NCBI RefSeq assembly: GCF_042685645.1
Contig: NZ_JBHUNX010000001.1
Coordinates: forward strand, 4,092,001-4,156,000
Reading direction: 5' to 3'
Length of the DNA stretch: 64,000 bases
Source of the DNA: Salininema proteolyticum
GTDB taxonomy: Bacteria > Actinomycetota > Actinomycetes > Mycobacteriales > Micromonosporaceae
The notes beneath the pieces are model-generated. The model searched no databases, was not told the DNA's origin, and saw only the letters and a program-made list of their open reading frames with translations. This document shows positions 24,801-33,600 of the stretch, piece by piece. A program made the translations under genes and the position numbers. How positions within the stretch are numbered: the first letter of the stretch is position 1; every line of letters starts with the position of its first letter.

Positions 24801-25484
24801 TCAGTCGCGGTTCTTGAAGCTGGGCAGGTCGTAGACCATGTCCTCGGTCTGCTTCAAGACCCGGTCCGACTCCTCCTCGCTCTCCTCGTACTTGTCGCGC
24901 ACCCGGGCCGCCGTCTCGCCGGTGACCTCGAAGGCGTGGCGCAGTCGCATGGCCTGGTCGCCCCAGGCGAGATAGAAGTCCTCGTAGTACTTCTTGCGGA
25001 GGCTCACCGCGTCGTCGAAATTGCCGAGGCTGAGGTCGTCGCCCTGCACCTGGCGGCTGTTGCCCTTGGCCTCGGGGCGCGGGTCCACGCCGTCGTAGGC
25101 CACCCCCTGGCCGAACTGGGAGATGACCTCTTCGAAGTCCAGCGTCAGCCCGGTCAGGCGCTCGATGAAGCCCGTGATGACCTGCGCGTCCACGACGAGG
25201 AGTGTGGTTCCCCCGAGGACGACCTCGAACTTGTCGTCCTCCTCGCGGTAGACGAACGAGGCGTCTCCGACTCGGAGGCTGAAGTTCGCGCCGAACTGGA
25301 AGCCCGACTCGCTCACCTCCTCCTGGGTGTCCTCCACCTGGTCGTCGACCTGCTGCTGCGCCTCGCCGACCTGATCGCCTACCAGCTCCCCGGCATTGGT
25401 GACCTGGGCTCCGATGACGTCATAGGCGCCCTGGCCCTGACTCCCCTGCCCGTCGTGCCCGGTGGAATCGCTCGAATCGCTCAT
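24801..25484 (-). CDS. Hypothetical acidic helical protein, partner of the WXG100-like protein
   Basis: 227 residues from the ATG at 25484. The ribosome site AGGAGGGGGAGG is directly upstream, so the earlier ATG at 25505 is disfavoured. The N-terminus is a Ser/Gly/Gln-rich disordered segment, then a helix rich in Gln/Asp/Val (GDQVGEAQQQVDDQVEDTQEEV). A middle beta-rich region (FSLRVGDASFVYRE, FEVVLGGTTLLVV) follows, then a helical C-terminus with WGDQAMRLRHAF near 180. It may be the second half of a WXG-type heterodimer. No family recognised. Confidence 0.65.
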   Translation of the reverse strand: MSDSSDSTGHDGQGSQGQGAYDVIGAQVTNAGELVGDQVGEAQQQVDDQVEDTQEEVSESGFQFGANFSLRVGDASFVYREEDDKFEVVLGGTTLLVVDAQVITGFIERLTGLTLDFEEVISQFGQGVAYDGVDPRPEAKGNSRQVQGDDLSLGNFDDAVSLRKKYYEDFYLAWGDQAMRLRHAFEVTGETAARVRDKYEESEEESDRVLKQTEDMVYDLPSFKNRD

Positions 25485-25911
25485 CCTCCCCCTCCTGCTC
25501 GTCATTTCCGATTATGGAGATGCCAGTCAAACATCGCAATGCGCCGTTCAAAATCTAGAGTTAAATTCTAATACCAGTCCGCCACAAGGGGATACGGCCG
25601 CCCCTGCACCGTTCCCGCGCCGCCCTTCGGCCCCTCCGGCCGGGCCGAGTCCGGCCCGTGAGCCGGCCGCCCCCTCCGCACCGTCGGGAGCGACCGCATT
25701 TTCCCCTCCCTCAAGGAGAAACCCTGTCGGATACCCGACAACTCACTGGCGCAACCCGAACCATCGGCCGCGGCTGCCACTGTCGTATCGTGGGCCTCTG
25801 CCCCACCGAACCCGGCAATTAGCACAATCCCGGCCCTCCGGCAAGACACGCGGCGGAAACGCGACATTGTGAGGGTGGACAGACAGATACAACTTAGTTA
25901 CATTCCTGTAG
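25485..25911. other. 427-nt divergent intergenic region
   Basis: Separates the WXG-like pair from the TPR-like gene. 25505-25575 is AT-rich and likely holds the minus-strand promoter. 25580-25860 is GC-rich, with no credible coding frame by codon usage. A plus-strand promoter is at 25876-25904. Confidence 0.5.
25876..25904 (+). promoter_or_regulatory. Promoter of the TPR-like gene
   Basis: TGGACA, 17-nt spacer, TACATT, then 7 nt to the ATG at 25912 with no ribosome site. Predicts a leaderless mRNA. Confidence 0.7.
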
Positions 25912-26883
25912 ATGATCGATTTTCCCGGTGTCTACGAAACGCCCGGCGCAGGCGACTACGAAATGTCCGCGCTGCTCTCGGAGTGCGGGAACTTCCATGA
26001 GGCCCTCGTCCACATAGACCAGGCGCTAGCGAGCGCCGACTCCCTCGCGGACCCGGCCCCGGCGACCGCCGTCGACGCCAACTCGATCTTCTACGCCAAG
26101 GCCGTCTCCCTGCGCTGCACCTGCCTCGCGGGCCTCGACCGCCATGCCGACGCCGTCGCCGAGTCGGCTCCGTTCGTGGACATCTACCGCGCCTGGGAGG
26201 ACCGGCGCGTCAAGGGCGCCACCGAGGACCTCGCCGCGCTGTACTCCGCCCGCGCGGAATGGCTCTACGAGATGGGCGCTCCCCGCCGCGCGTTCGAATC
26301 GGCCCGGGAGGCCGTGAAGAGGTTCGGGCAACTAGCCTCCCAGGTGTCCCCGATCTTCCGCCCGCCCTGCGCCGAGGCACTCCGCCGCATGGCCGAGTAC
26401 TGCTACGAGGCGGCGCCGGAGTCCCTGGGTTCCGAGCTGGAGGCCGCCTTCCCGTACGAGGACATGACGGGGCGGCCCTCCACGGAGTTGCCGAGAGTCG
26501 CCGACGAGGAGCTGCGCGAGGCGAAGAAGCTGCTGCGCCGCAACGAGAAGGAGCCGGCCGAGGAGCATCTCGACTTTGCCACGGCGCACTACCTGCGGTT
26601 GTTCTCGTCCAACTTCCACTGGGGGACGGACCTGACGGCCGTGTACTACTTCCACCTGACGCTGCGGTTGAGCGCGAAGAAGCCGCTGCGCGCGCTCCTC
26701 GACCCTTCCCGCCGGGCCCTGGAGTGCGCCCGCCGCATGTACGACGCCGATCCGGCGCGGCACCGGGAGAACTACCGCAAGACCCTGCAGTGGCGGATCC
26801 ACGCGCTCGACGTGAACGAACAGGTGGACGAGGCCGACGTCCTGCGGCGAGTGACCCTGCGGATGCGCGGCGACGAGGACTGA
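25912..26883 (+). CDS. TPR-like helical repeat protein, hypothetical
   Basis: 323 residues, nearly all helical. Helix pairs with small residues at A/G positions (YEMSALLSECGNFHEALVHIDQAL, ALYSARAEWLYEMGAPRRAFESAREAVKRF) are typical of tetratricopeptide repeats, which mediate protein-protein contacts. No enzymatic motif. It begins leaderless from the promoter 7 nt upstream. It lies divergent from the WXG-like pair and could be functionally linked to it, but nothing in the sequence proves this. Confidence 0.7.
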   Translation: MIDFPGVYETPGAGDYEMSALLSECGNFHEALVHIDQALASADSLADPAPATAVDANSIFYAKAVSLRCTCLAGLDRHADAVAESAPFVDIYRAWEDRRVKGATEDLAALYSARAEWLYEMGAPRRAFESAREAVKRFGQLASQVSPIFRPPCAEALRRMAEYCYEAAPESLGSELEAAFPYEDMTGRPSTELPRVADEELREAKKLLRRNEKEPAEEHLDFATAHYLRLFSSNFHWGTDLTAVYYFHLTLRLSAKKPLRALLDPSRRALECARRMYDADPARHRENYRKTLQWRIHALDVNEQVDEADVLRRVTLRMRGDED

Positions 26884-26927
26884 GAGCGTTCGACGGCGAG
26901 TTCCCCGCCCGGGGCGACACTGGTCCC

Positions 26928-26945
26928 CTCCTCGCTCACGAGGAG
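26928..26945 (+). terminator. Hairpin after the TPR-like gene
   Basis: Perfect 7-bp stem CTCCTCG-CTCA-CGAGGAG, 45 nt past the stop. No T run. Its right arm is also the start of the tandem repeat that follows. Confidence 0.5.
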
Positions 26946-27035
26946 CGGCACCACCTGAGTCCCCCGTGCTCACGAAGAGCGGCACCGCCTGAGCCCCCGC
27001 ACCCACGAAGAGCGGCACCACTTGAGCCCCCGCGC
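26935..27035. repeat. Three tandem 33-34-nt imperfect repeats
   Basis: Units begin CTCACGAGGAGCGGCACCAC, CTCACGAAGAGCGGCACCGC and CCACGAAGAGCGGCACCAC, each followed by CTGAGYCCCC or a close variant. They are at 26935-26968, 26969-27002 and 27003-27035. Non-coding position between genes. Only three units, no spacers, so not CRISPR. Probably slipped-strand duplication of the terminator region. Confidence 0.8.
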
Positions 27036-27144
27036 CCGGGCGACACCGGGTGTCGGATGAATGACAGCGCCATTCCCCGATCTGTCGGTAAGGTCTTATA
27101 TACTCACATGCAGTGACCAACGCCCCCAGAGAAGGACACCGCTC

Positions 27145-27375
27145 ATGAAGCGATCGCACTCTGAAAGCCTGTCCGCACGAAACGACCTCCGCCGGCGCGA
27201 GCGCCCCGGATTCGACCTGTCTCTCGACCGCAATACGATCGTCGATATAGAACTGCCCCCGCCGCCGCGACGACGCGACGGCTTCGCGGCCATATTCGTC
27301 GCGGCCCTGACCCTCGCCATCATGATCCTGGGTGCCGTCCTGGTCTGGGAAATGGTCCGTTTCCCGACAACCTGA
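27145..27375 (+). CDS. 76-residue single-helix membrane protein
   Basis: ATG 27145 with GAGAAGGA 9 nt upstream. A basic, disordered N-terminus (about 1-45, ending PPPPRRRDG) is followed by one membrane helix (about 47-70, FAAIFVAALTLAIMILGAVLVW) and a very short external tail. No family recognised. Codon use is normal for the window. Confidence 0.65.
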   Translation: MKRSHSESLSARNDLRRRERPGFDLSLDRNTIVDIELPPPPRRRDGFAAIFVAALTLAIMILGAVLVWEMVRFPTT

Positions 27376-27436
27376 AGAACCATTCCCAGGAAATGAACAC
27401 GCCCCCGTAGAACACAAAGCCAACGCCGCCGACCCG

Positions 27437-27465
27437 TTGAGACGCTTGTCTGAAAGCCTTATAGT
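27437..27465 (+). promoter_or_regulatory. Promoter of the 77-residue membrane protein gene
   Basis: TTGAGA, 17-nt spacer, TATAGT: close to the sigma-70 consensus with ideal spacing. The ATG at 27472 is 6 nt downstream, predicting a leaderless transcript. Confidence 0.8.
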
Positions 27466-27471
27466 GGTGGA

Positions 27472-27705
27472 ATGAGCCCGCAATCCACCGCCCTCAACGT
27501 CACCGAAGGCTTCCTCCTGGTCAGCTTCGGCATCGTCGCCTTCGCGGCTCTCGCGGCGCTCATCACGTACGTCGTCTGGACGTTCGTCAACCGCAGGTCG
27601 CCCAAGGCGGACCGGCCGCCGTCGATTCCCAGACCGGGCAGTGAAGGGCAGGAAGCCCCCGCAGACAGGACGGCGGACGAAGGAGCCGAGAAGAGGAGCG
27701 AATAG
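27472..27705 (+). CDS. 77-residue single-helix membrane protein
   Basis: One helix near 11-37 (GFLLVSFGIVAFAALAALITYVVWTFV), followed by a charged, Pro-rich cytoplasmic tail (NRRSPKADRPPSIPRPG and a Glu/Ala-rich end). Leaderless start: TATAGT 6 nt before the ATG. Unrecognised. Confidence 0.65.
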   Translation: MSPQSTALNVTEGFLLVSFGIVAFAALAALITYVVWTFVNRRSPKADRPPSIPRPGSEGQEAPADRTADEGAEKRSE

Positions 27706-28075
27706 GCTCCCCCTCCCCCATCTGACCGAGTTCGGAGTGCCGAAAGGAATCCTCCCCCGGCCGCCCGAGTCCGATTCCCCCGGCACCGCGTTCCGGCGAC
27801 CCGCCGCCGCACAAGGGACGGCTTTCCATCCGCACGGCGCAATTCCGCGCACGCATATCCATGTTTCTTCGCGCCCAACGAAACCGGCCGACCCCTTCCC
27901 GAAGTCCGTCTTTGCCCGGGTCCATCCGCTGCGTAACCGCCGACCCGTACGGGGAGGGGTGCGGTGTTCGCTCGCCCACCCGGGATACGATCATGGAGAG
28001 AGTTTCCAGAAGGCTCCCACTTGTCCGCGCATCGGCTGCCCGCCATGGCAGCCGACCTCATTTAAGGTAGGGAAG

Positions 28076-28849
28076 ATGTCCTATCCCCCCGGTGGCGGGT
28101 ACGATCCCCATGCCTCGCAGAACCAGCCTCCCGGCCAGCCCTCCTACCCGCAGTCCCTGCCGCCCACCGCGCCCGGCGGCTACAGCGGCGGCGGTTACGC
28201 CTCGCCTCCCGGTGGCGGGTACGGCCCGCCGCCGGGAGGGCAGCAGTTCCCGCCGGCCGGGGGCCCCGGAGGCCAGGACAACCGGTCCAAGCTCATGCTC
28301 GTCCTCGCCACGATCGTCGGCCTCGTGCTCGTGCTCGGCATCGGCGCGATCATCGTCGTCCCCAAATGGCTCAAGGACGACGGCGGCGACCAGCAGGGAG
28401 GCGGCGACGACACCAGCGAGCAGGCCGACCCCGACGCCCCGAGCGAGGACGAGGAGGAGCCGGAGCAAGAGATCGGCGGCGACAACGAGGGCGGGTGGTC
28501 GGACTTCCGCACCAAGGACGAGCTCCAGGTCGGCTCGCCCGAGTACGCCGCCCTGCAGTACCTGATCGCGAAGGCCGACGCGGACGCCGACGCGATGGGC
28601 GAGATGCTGTGCTCGGAGCCCTCCTCCTACCTGGAGTTCGAAGTCGAGTACTACGAGGACCTCGACCCCATCGCCGAGTTCGACTCCTACGAGACGACGT
28701 ACTTCGCCTCGCGGGACGTGTACGGCGAGATCCAGGTCGGCTACCAGGGCCTCCCCCAGGGCTCCCCGCTCCACGACGAGATCACCAATGTGATCACCGC
28801 CGTCGACGAGGACGGCGAGTGGAAGGTCTGCGACGACAAGCCCTTGTAG
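28076..28849 (+). CDS. Membrane-anchored protein with Pro/Gly-rich cytoplasmic N-terminus
   Basis: 257 residues. Residues 1-70 are Pro/Gly/Tyr-rich (PPGGGYxx repeats), as in many actinobacterial regulators and secreted-domain proteins. One helix lies near 72-95 (LMLVLATIVGLVLVLGIGAIIVV), then an acidic linker (about 100-140). The external domain (about 145-257) has two Cys (LCSEP, WKVCDD) that could pair, and a DUF4878/NTF2-like ending (EITNVITAVDEDGEWKVCDD). Ribosome site AAGGTAGGGAAG. A clear hairpin follows. Confidence 0.75.
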   Translation: MSYPPGGGYDPHASQNQPPGQPSYPQSLPPTAPGGYSGGGYASPPGGGYGPPPGGQQFPPAGGPGGQDNRSKLMLVLATIVGLVLVLGIGAIIVVPKWLKDDGGDQQGGGDDTSEQADPDAPSEDEEEPEQEIGGDNEGGWSDFRTKDELQVGSPEYAALQYLIAKADADADAMGEMLCSEPSSYLEFEVEYYEDLDPIAEFDSYETTYFASRDVYGEIQVGYQGLPQGSPLHDEITNVITAVDEDGEWKVCDDKPL

Positions 28850-28897
28850 CGGGCGGAGCCGGACCTCCCGGACCGGCCGTCAAGACGAAGCCCGCAC

Positions 28898-28917
28898 CGG
28901 CCCGCCACAGCGGGCCG
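28898..28917 (+). terminator. Terminator hairpin
   Basis: CGGCCCGC-CACA-GCGGGCCG, perfect 8-bp stem, 48 nt after the preceding stop. No T run. Confidence 0.65.
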
Positions 28918-29106
28918 CGGCCGGTCCTCCCCACCTTCACCTCACCGCCCCCTTCCTGTGATGTCCAGCACCGATACAGTGTGAGGGCTCTATCCCCCGA
29001 GCCCGCGGCCCGCTCCGGCCGCCGGAAAACGACGCGTCACCCCATGGCCCCGGACCGCTAAGATGTACGGGGCCCTCACATGAGGGCAGGAAGGCGGAGA
29101 GAACAG

Positions 29107-29544
29107 ATGGAGACGGTGGAGACTGAGCCATTCCAGGGGTTCGCGAACCCGGTGATCCCCACCGCCGACGAGATCCGCTCCTGGGCGATGGACCCCGAGG
29201 CCCCCGCCCCGGAGGGCAGGCAGTGGGACCTGCTGCTGGCCGAGGACGAACTCATGTCCACGTGGCTGGCCCTGGCGGGGGACCCGCTGTGCCCGAAACG
29301 CTCCTTCGCCCTCCACGTGCTGTACATCTACTCGTCCAGCGCGGTCCGCACGAAGTACCGGGTCCACTCCCTGAAGCGCCTGGAGAAGCTGCTCACGGCC
29401 GCGGAGGAGATCGGCGACGACTACGTGCAGCTATGGCGGGGCAATACGCGGGCGCTGATGTCGCGGCCCAAACTCTTCCAGTACGACGACTGGTGCAACG
29501 GCGGGCTGGTCTATCGCCCGCGCCGCCTGCGTGCCGCCGACTAG
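29107..29544 (+). CDS. Conserved hypothetical protein
   Basis: 145 residues from ATG 29107, with GGCGGAGAG upstream (an in-frame ATG at 29080 lacks a site). Helical core with RSFALHVLYIYSSSAVRT and KRLEKLLTAAEEIGDDYVQLWRGNTRALM, then DDWCNGGLV. The RxxFALHxLYxxxxxAxR pattern recurs in actinobacterial hypothetical proteins near signal proteins. No function known to me. Cytoplasmic. Confidence 0.75.
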   Translation: METVETEPFQGFANPVIPTADEIRSWAMDPEAPAPEGRQWDLLLAEDELMSTWLALAGDPLCPKRSFALHVLYIYSSSAVRTKYRVHSLKRLEKLLTAAEEIGDDYVQLWRGNTRALMSRPKLFQYDDWCNGGLVYRPRRLRAAD

Positions 29545-29636
29545 ATTCACCGGCATCAGTCGGTCCCGCTCCCCGAGACGCGGCGTATCATGGGGTCGAG
29601 CACCCGCGAACACCCGAGACCAGAGGTAGACCCCAG

Positions 29637-30239
29637 ATGAGTGAGGAACCGCGCCGCCAGGGCTCCATGAGGCTCTCGCACGCCGACCGCGAGAAGCTGG
29701 TCCAGCATCTCCAGAGCGCGCTGGAAGAGGGCTACATCGACCTCGGCGAGTTCGACGAGCGCGCCTCGCGCGCCCACGGGGCCAGGACGGTCGCCGACGT
29801 GCAGGGCCTCCTCGACGACATCCCGACCGGCGAGGTCGAGCCGCTCGGGCACGACACCTCGCTCGTCACCCCCGACGAGACGGTCGAACTGCACGCGGCG
29901 ATGGGTTCGAAGAAGATGCGCGGCGAGTGGGTCGTCGGCCGGAATGTGAAGGCCGTCAGTCACATGGGCAATGTGACCATGGACTTCCGGCAGGCCCGGG
30001 TGGCCTACGACCGCGTGGACGTCGAGGTGCAGAGCCACATGGGCAACGTGACAGTCATCCTCCCCTCCGACTGGATCGCGACGGAGAGCGTCGACGCGGT
30101 GGCCGGCAATGTCACCAACAACTGCGCCGCCACCAAGAACGGGGAGCGCGCGGTCAAGATCGTGAACCTGAGCGGCAAAGCCCACATGGGCAATGTCAAG
30201 ATACGTCGGGAGCGCCGCTTCCTCTGGTGGAGGTTCTAG
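29637..30239 (+). CDS. DUF1707 protein with LiaF-like C-terminal domain
   Basis: 200 residues. Residues about 10-62 are the DUF1707 module (MRLSHADREKLVQHLQSALEEGYIDLGEFDERASRAHGARTVADV in outline). Residues about 85-195 are beta-rich, with SHMGNV repeated three times (residues about 105, 130 and 182), matching the cell-wall-active-antibiotic response domain of LiaF/YvqF. LiaF-type proteins restrain a two-component system that senses envelope stress. There is no histidine kinase nearby. ATG with AGAGGTAGA upstream. Confidence 0.85.
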   Translation: MSEEPRRQGSMRLSHADREKLVQHLQSALEEGYIDLGEFDERASRAHGARTVADVQGLLDDIPTGEVEPLGHDTSLVTPDETVELHAAMGSKKMRGEWVVGRNVKAVSHMGNVTMDFRQARVAYDRVDVEVQSHMGNVTVILPSDWIATESVDAVAGNVTNNCAATKNGERAVKIVNLSGKAHMGNVKIRRERRFLWWRF

Positions 30240-30639
30240 TCTCCGGTCGAGGTTTAGTCTCCGGTGGAGGATCCGGCCACCCGGGCGCCTGCCACCGACC
30301 CAGGCTTGAAACCGGCCCGGCCCGCGCAAGGGTTTCCCCTATGGACGGGCGTCGCCACCCTCTGCTAGTCCCCCGGTCCGGAGGCGCAACCGTTCTCGCC
30401 GCCTCCGCAATGGGCCGTTCCCGCGGCGTTTCCCTCGGCGTCATCCCTCGTCACGCATTGTGCTTCGACCTACGTCGATATCTTTTCGCGATCACGATTA
30501 CCTGCTTTTATAACGGTTCGATCACGTTCCATAAGAATATTCATAACCGTTGGATCTATATCACGTTACGCGCCTTTAGACTCGGCAGAATCACAAACAG
30601 CGTTTATCGCTGTGCCCCAGAACCGAAGGAGCTCGATAC
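30240..30639. other. 400-nt intergenic region upstream of the subtilase
   Basis: The first 35 nt repeat the end of the previous gene (TAGTCTCCGGT plus GAGG twice). 30240-30440 is GC-rich and shows nothing coding. 30470-30600 is strikingly AT-rich and holds the protease promoter, the dyad AACGGTT/AACCGTT and a small hairpin (CAGCG-TTTAT-CGCTG, 30598-30612) just before the ribosome site. Confidence 0.5.
30512..30551. promoter_or_regulatory. Long-spaced inverted repeat in the subtilase promoter region
   Basis: AACGGTT at 30512-30518 and AACCGTT at 30545-30551, a perfect 7-bp dyad with 26 nt between, in an AT-rich tract that also contains TTTTATAAC. It could bind a regulator of the secreted protease. 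Inference from symmetry only. Confidence 0.4.
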
Positions 30640-33600
30640 ATGGGAGCTGTACCAACGGTGTTCCACCGGTACGCCACCACAAGACGAGCGAAGCTACTCG
30701 GCGCGACAGCCGCGGCCTCGGCGCTGACCGCGGGCCTGATCGCCACCCCAGCATTCGCCGAAGAACCTGATCCATTCGGAACCGACCTCACCGCCGCCGT
30801 CGACGACAACGTCGCGGGCGACGAGGAACAGCTGGATTCCGGACGCTACATCGTCCAGATGGAGACGCCCTCCATCATCGAGCAGCTCACCGAAGAAGAC
30901 CCCTCCCTCACCCGGACCGGCATCGACTTCGAGTCCGACGAGGCCTCGAAGGTCCAGTCCGCGATCGACTCCGAGCGCGACGGCGTCGCCTCCGACTACG
31001 GCCTGGCCCAGGACGCGGAGTACTCCGCCACCTTCAACGGCTTCGCCTCCTACATCGACGCCGACGAGGCCGTCGCCCTCTCCAAGGACGACCGCGTCAA
31101 GGGCCTCTACAAAGACGAGATGCTGAAGGTCGACACCGACGCCTCCGCCGAGTTCCTCGGCCTCGAGGGCGAGAACGGCAACGCCTGGAGCGACCGGTTC
31201 GGCGACCCGGAGTCGGCCGGCGAGGGCGTCATCATCGGCATCATCGACACGGGCTTCTGGCCCGAGAACCCGTCGCTGCAGCCGCTGCCCGAGCCCCGGC
31301 CCGACCAGGACGTCATCGACGCCAAGTGGAACGGCGAGTGCGAGGAGGGCGAAGACCCCGACGCCGCCAACAACGTCACCTGCAACAACAAGGTGATCGG
31401 CGCCCGCTACTTCGACACGCTCGGAGAGGCCGACAACGGCTTCGCCTCCCCGCGTGAGGAAGTCAACCACGGCACCCACGTCATGACCACCGCCGCGGGC
31501 AACTACGAGACCGAGGTCGAGATGGACGGCGAGCCGTTCACGACCGTCTCCGGCATGGCCCCCGCCGCCCGCACCGCCGCCTACAAGGTCTGCTGGCGCG
31601 AGTCCGACTCGTGCGCCTCGTCCAACTCGGTCGCGGCCATCGAGCAGGCCGTCCTCGACGGCGTGGACGTCATCAACTTCTCGATCTCCGGTTCGCGGTC
31701 CTCGGTGATCACCCCCGTCGCGCTGGCGTACTTCAACGCCGCCGCCTCGGGCGTGTTCGTCTCCAACTCGGCCGGCAACTCGGGCCCGACCCCGAGCACC
31801 GTCGCCCACAACTACCCGTGGACGACCACCGTGGCCGCCTCCACCCAGGAGCGCACCTTCGCCGGCTCGCTGACCTTCGGCGGCCAGACCGTCGAGGCCG
31901 GCGCCTTCACCTCCTCCCAGACCTGGGAGGCCGTGAGCGCCAAGGACGCCCTGGCCGAAGGGGCCGACCCCGCCACCGGCAGGCACTGCACCAGCGGCAC
32001 GCTCGACCCGTCCAAGGTCGAGGGCAAGGCCGTCCTCTGCGACCGCGGCATCGCGTTCGCCGAGATGGCCGAGGAGGTCACCTCCGCCGGCGGCACCGGC
32101 TTCGTCGTGCTCAACCAGCCCGACAGCTCGACCGACCTGCTCGCCCAGGTCTACGAGGTCCCGATGGTCCACGTCCTCCACGAGGACGGCCTGGCCCTCG
32201 AAGAGTTCGTGCGCGGCACCGACGGCGCCGAGATCTCCGTCGAGACCGGCACCGGGAAGCAGACCGCTCCCCAGGTCGCCGACTTCTCCTCGGCCGGACC
32301 GTCGAACGTTCCCGACGGCAACCTGCTGACCCCGGACATCACCGCTCCGGGCGTGCAGATCCTCGCCGGATACCCGGAGTGGGCCAACGGCAACGACTAC
32401 GGCCTCATGCAGGGCACCTCGATGTCCAGCCCGCACATCGCCGGCCTCGGCGCGCTCCTGAAGGGCGCCGAGGAGGACTGGACTCCGATGGAGATCAAGT
32501 CCGCCATGATGACCACCGCCTACACGACGAACAACGCGGGCGACCCGATCACCCGCCAGGGCGAGGACGAGCCCGCCACGCCGTTCGACTACGGCGCCGG
32601 CCACGTCGACCCGACCGAGATGTTCGAGCCGGGCCTGACCTACGACTCCGACGCCGTCGACTGGATCAAGTACATGTGCTCCATCGGCCAGGGCCAGTTC
32701 GTCGAGGGCATCGCCGAGCTGTGCGACAGCGACGACCCGACCTGGGCCTCGATCGACCCGTGGGACCTCAACTCCCCCTCGGTGAAGATCGACGGCCTCG
32801 CCGGCTCCGTCGAGGTCGACCGCACCGTCACCAACGTCAGCGACAAGATGGGCGTGTACTTCCCGGAGATCGACGCCCCCGAGGGCATCGACATCTCCAT
32901 CGACAAGCGCGTCCTGATCGTGAAGCCGGGCGAGACCGCCGACTACAAGCTGACGATCAAGTCCAACGGCGCCGAGAACGGCGAGTACGCCTTCGGATCG
33001 CTCAAGCTGCGCGACAACCGCGGCCACGAGGTCTCCTCCCCGATCGCCGTCCAGCCGATCACCGCGGCCGTCGCCGCGGAGGTCCACCTGGAGGGTGCCG
33101 AGGGCTCCGTCGAGCTGGAGGGCCGCTCCTCCTTCGACGGCACCATGGAGACCGAGGTCGTCGGGCTGACCAAGGCCGACGAGCACGCCGCGACCCTGCA
33201 GGACGCCGACGGCTCGAGCTTCGACACCGCCAACCCGGCCGAGGGCCCGCACACCAAGGCCTTCGCGATCGACACGACCGGCTCCGAGCTCACCCGGTTC
33301 GCCACGTTCAACGACCAGGTTCCCGAGGGCACCGACCTCGACGTCTTCGTCTACCAGGTCTTCGACGACGGCTCGGCCGCACTGGTCGGATCCTCCGCCG
33401 CGGGCGGCTCCGACGAGATCGTGACCCTGTCCGGCGGCGGCTACTACGTGGTCTTCGTGGACTTCTACGGCGGCCCCGTCGACCCGGTCGACGCGACGCT
33501 CAACGCCTGGGCCGTCCAGGGCGACGAGGGCAACGCGGGACTGGAGCCGAGCTCCTTCCCGGTGACCTCCGGCGGAGACTTCTCCAACGAGTACACCTGG

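Noticed and set aside
26935..27035. CRISPR array
   Set aside because: Repeats are directly adjacent with no unique spacers and no cas genes are near.
26332..27852. 506-residue minus-strand frame spanning the TPR gene and two small genes
   Set aside because: Runs antisense across three genes and the tandem repeat; no domain or start signal.
30694..33252. 852-residue open frame antisense to the subtilase
   Set aside because: The sense strand has an intact catalytic triad and signal peptide; the antisense translation is low-complexity Gly/Val/Asp/Arg.
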